Made by a program: the position numbers and the translations under genes. Source: Bryobacterales bacterium (GTDB lineage Bacteria > Acidobacteriota > Terriglobia > Bryobacterales > Bryobacteraceae). From it: a DNA stretch of 6,937 nucleotides. The notes beneath the pieces were generated by a model. It worked only from the letters and a program-made list of their open reading frames with translations, did not search any database and was not told the DNA's origin. The stretch lies in NCBI GenBank assembly GCA_003164075.1, contig PLRZ01000229.1:19054-25990 (forward strand), in the 5' to 3' direction. Shown in pieces: positions 4,440 to 6,937 of this stretch. Each line of letters starts with the position of its first letter. The stretch's first letter is position 1.

Positions 4440-6937
4440 ATGATGAAGCTGCGCGCACTTCTCCTCGTTTTGCCGGCCCTGGCGTCACTGTGGGCGCAAC
4501 CGGTCGACCCCAACCTCTACGACGGTATCCGCTGGCGGCTCATCGGACCGTTCCGCGGCGGCAAGGCCACCATGGTGTCCGGCGTGCCGGGCGATCCCGC
4601 CGTCTACTACATGGGCACGGCCGGCAGCGGCGTCTGGAAAACCGTGGATGGTGGGCAGGTCTGGACCTGCGTCAGCGACGGCATGCGGCTCACCGGCATC
4701 GGCGCGGTCGCGGTGGCGCCATCGCGGCCCGACACGGTGTACGTGGGCGCGTCGGCTGTCGGGAATGCGGCGGGACTTTACCGCTCCACCGATGGCGGCG
4801 CCCATTGGGACCTGGTGGCGCTTCAGGGGCACGCGGTCAGTTCCATCGCGATCGATCCGCATAATCCCGACCTGGTGATGGCAGCCGCCGGCGACACGGG
4901 TGTGATGCGCACCACCGACGGCGGCGCGACCTGGAAATCCACGCTCCCCGACTCGTCCGTGGGCGCAGTGTGGCTGGTCTTCGACCCCGATAATCCCCAC
5001 AACGTGTACGCCGGCACGCGCCCCGCCAGTGGTGGCGGCCGCGGCGGCGGTGGTGGCGGAGGCCGCGGCGCGCCGCCCGTGACTACCCCGGCCACCGATT
5101 CCTGGATTTATCGCTCCAGCGATGAGGGCGCCACCTGGAAGAAGACCAGCCCGAACGGCCTGCCCGGCGGCAATTTCGGAACTATCGCGCTGGCCGTGGC
5201 GCCCGGTACCAAGGGCGAGCGCGTCTACGACTACGTGGCGCAAGGCATGTTCCGCTCCGACGATGGCGGCGAGCATTGGACCCGCGCGAGCGACGATCCG
5301 CGACTGATCGGCGGCGGCCAGTTCCACGACGTGATCGTCGACCCGCGCAACGCCAATATTCTCTTTGCCACGCAGACGTCGCTCTACCGGTCCACAGACG
5401 CGGGCAAGACTTGGGAGAGTTACGCCGGTGCGCCCAGCGGCGCGGACTTCAACTATGTGTGGATCGACCCGACTAACGATAAGTACATGATTCTGGCGGT
5501 GGATCAGGGCACCGAAATCAGCATGGACGCAGGCCGCACGTGGACCACGTGGTTCAATCAGCCCACCGGGCAAATGTACAACGTCACTACCGATCATGGC
5601 TTTCCCTTCTTTATGTATGCGTCGCAGCAGGACAGCGGCACCGTGGCGACGCCCATCGCGGGCCGCGGCGGCCAGATCACTTACCGCGACTGGTACACCA
5701 CTAATGGTTTCGAATCGGCGCGCATTATTCCCGATCCGGCCGATCCCGATTATCTCTACGCAACGGGTTGGTACGGGTCGATTCTGCGGGTGAATAAGAC
5801 CACCGGCCAGACGCAGCATATTTTCGAGCGCACTCCCAAGTATCACGAGAGCGGGTCGCCGCCCATGGGCTTCTCGCCGTTCGATTCGCAGACATTCTAC
5901 CTGGCGACGCAGTATCTGCTGGCCACTCGCGATAAGGGCATGCATTGGGAGACGGCCAGTCCCGACCTGACCGCGACCGGCGGCGAAGAACTGGGCACCG
6001 CGCCCATCGGAACGCGCGCCGGCCGCGGCGCTACCGGGCCGGCCATCAGCTCGCTGGCCTTTTCGCCCAAGGACGCGAAAGTAATCTGGGCGGGCACCAG
6101 CAACGGCCTCATCCAACTCACCCGCGATGGCGGCGCGCATTGGAACAACGTGGCATCGGGCGATCTGGCCAACGCCGACGCCGGCGCCGTGACCGCGATG
6201 GAAGCCTCGTCCAGCGACCCTGCCCGCGCCTTCGCCCTGGTGGGTGGCGGCCGCGGCGGCGGCGGCGGTGGCGCCGTGCCGCGTATTTATCGCACTGACG
6301 ACTACGGAAATACGTGGCAAGCCGCGATCGACGGCTTACCGGCCAGCGCTGCCCATGCCGTGCGCGAAGATCCCATCGATCGCAACCTGGTCTTCGCGGC
6401 GCTCGATACCGGCGTCTTCGTTTCCTTCAACGGTGGGGACCGGTGGCAGTCTCTCCAATTGAATTTGCCCGCCGCTTCCTGCCGCGACCTGGCCATTGAG
6501 CAGGACGATCTGATCGTCGCCACCTTCGGCCGCGCGCTCTGGGCCATCGACGATATCAGCCCGCTGCGCGAACTGGCGGAGAAGGCGATACCGGCCTCGT
6601 CCGCCGTGTACCTCTTCGCACCGGCGCCTGCCGTCCGCATGCAGTGGGACACCTATACGGACACGCCGTTGAACCCCGACGTGGCCGCCGCCGAGAATCC
6701 GCCCGACGGCGCCATCGTCGACTATTATTTGAAGTCGCCGCCCGAGGGCCAGATCACACTCGAAGTTTACGATTCTGCGGGGTACCTGGTGCGGGCATAC
6801 TCCAGCAGCGGCGCCGCTTCCCTGGACTACAAGGTGAATGTGCCCGACTTCTGGCTGGCGCCGCCGCCGCTGCTGCCGAAGAAGGCCGGCATCAATCGCT
6901 TCGTGTGGGATCTGCGTTACCCCGATCCGGAACAGCT
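4440..6937 (+). CDS. Secreted VPS10/BNR-type beta-propeller protein (glycosyl hydrolase-like), C-terminus beyond window
   Basis: The frame is open from ATG 4440 to the window edge (832 codons, no stop). Residues 1-19 are a signal peptide (MMKLRALLLV core, probable cut LWA/Q). Eleven Asp-box (BNR) motifs of the form S/T-x-D-x-G-x-T/H-W begin near residues 68, 116, 158, 226, 273, 318, 361, 496, 561, 619 and 662, for example STDGGAHW and TTDGGATW. They alternate with strands such as VAVAPSRPDTVYVG, typical of a sortilin/VPS10-like or sialidase-like propeller, probably in two parts. After about residue 705 comes a different beta domain (DYYLKSPPEGQITLEVYD, then GINRFVWDLRYP) seen in large exported family members. 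Two glycine/arginine-rich loops interrupt the propeller at 198-210 and 602-612. Asp boxes are structural, so hydrolase activity is unproven and the substrate unknown. The second ATG at 4443 is an equally possible start. Family members are often about 1000 residues or more, so a few hundred residues are probably missing. Confidence 0.92.
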   Translation, partial: MMKLRALLLVLPALASLWAQPVDPNLYDGIRWRLIGPFRGGKATMVSGVPGDPAVYYMGTAGSGVWKTVDGGQVWTCVSDGMRLTGIGAVAVAPSRPDTVYVGASAVGNAAGLYRSTDGGAHWDLVALQGHAVSSIAIDPHNPDLVMAAAGDTGVMRTTDGGATWKSTLPDSSVGAVWLVFDPDNPHNVYAGTRPASGGGRGGGGGGGRGAPPVTTPATDSWIYRSSDEGATWKKTSPNGLPGGNFGTIALAVAPGTKGERVYDYVAQGMFRSDDGGEHWTRASDDPRLIGGGQFHDVIVDPRNANILFATQTSLYRSTDAGKTWESYAGAPSGADFNYVWIDPTNDKYMILAVDQGTEISMDAGRTWTTWFNQPTGQMYNVTTDHGFPFFMYASQQDSGTVATPIAGRGGQITYRDWYTTNGFESARIIPDPADPDYLYATGWYGSILRVNKTTGQTQHIFERTPKYHESGSPPMGFSPFDSQTFYLATQYLLATRDKGMHWETASPDLTATGGEELGTAPIGTRAGRGATGPAISSLAFSPKDAKVIWAGTSNGLIQLTRDGGAHWNNVASGDLANADAGAVTAMEASSSDPARAFALVGGGRGGGGGGAVPRIYRTDDYGNTWQAAIDGLPASAAHAVREDPIDRNLVFAALDTGVFVSFNGGDRWQSLQLNLPAASCRDLAIEQDDLIVATFGRALWAIDDISPLRELAEKAIPASSAVYLFAPAPAVRMQWDTYTDTPLNPDVAAAENPPDGAIVDYYLKSPPEGQITLEVYDSAGYLVRAYSSSGAASLDYKVNVPDFWLAPPPLLPKKAGINRFVWDLRYPDPEQ

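Noticed and set aside
4485..6320. Open minus-strand frame of 611 codons opposite the propeller gene
   Set aside because: It is in exact codon register with the sense gene. It stays open because the sense gene avoids TTA, CTA and TCA codons in GC-rich coding, and it ends where sense Ser16 uses TCA. The plus-strand protein has a signal peptide and eleven Asp boxes; the antisense product is low-complexity Ala/Gly/Arg/His.

Overview
This GC-rich window has high GC at third codon positions and three long genes. All three encode proteins with N-terminal export signals. A secreted GH78 rhamnosidase, a Sel1-repeat protein and a large VPS10/BNR-type propeller protein together suggest a soil polysaccharide degrader. 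Acidobacteriota, in particular the Solibacter/Bryobacter group, is my best guess. That is an inference from gene content and style; the window has no rRNA or other phylogenetic marker.

Layout. Positions 1-138 hold no confident gene. They contain two tandem copies of a 25-bp unit at the left edge and a weak minus-strand small ORF. Positions 139-3246 (minus) encode a complete secreted alpha-L-rhamnosidase. Positions 3295-4095 (minus) encode a secreted protein of Sel1-like repeats, 48 bp upstream of the rhamnosidase on the same strand. Positions 4096-4439 form a divergent intergenic region of 344 bp. It holds the Sel1 promoter, a perfect 33-bp inverted repeat around a 33-bp spacer (REP/BIME-like), the remnant of a small frameshifted minus-strand gene, and the promoter and ribosome binding site of the plus-strand gene. 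Positions 4440-6937 (plus) encode a secreted, Asp-box-rich beta-propeller protein that runs off the right edge after 832 codons.

How the parts relate. The rhamnosidase should remove terminal L-rhamnose from plant or microbial glycans outside the cytoplasm. The propeller protein belongs to a family annotated as glycosyl hydrolase/sortilin-like, whose substrate is usually unknown. The Sel1 protein is probably a periplasmic scaffold. The two minus-strand genes share a 10-bp promoter motif (GCTGTCATAA, an extended -10) placed so that transcription should begin at or next to the ATG, which suggests leaderless mRNAs. The most interesting non-coding structure is the inverted repeat at 4172-4270. Each arm is itself an imperfect hairpin, and one arm supplies the last codons and stop of the broken small gene. 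I found no CRISPR array, tRNA, rRNA, transposase or recognisable defence system.
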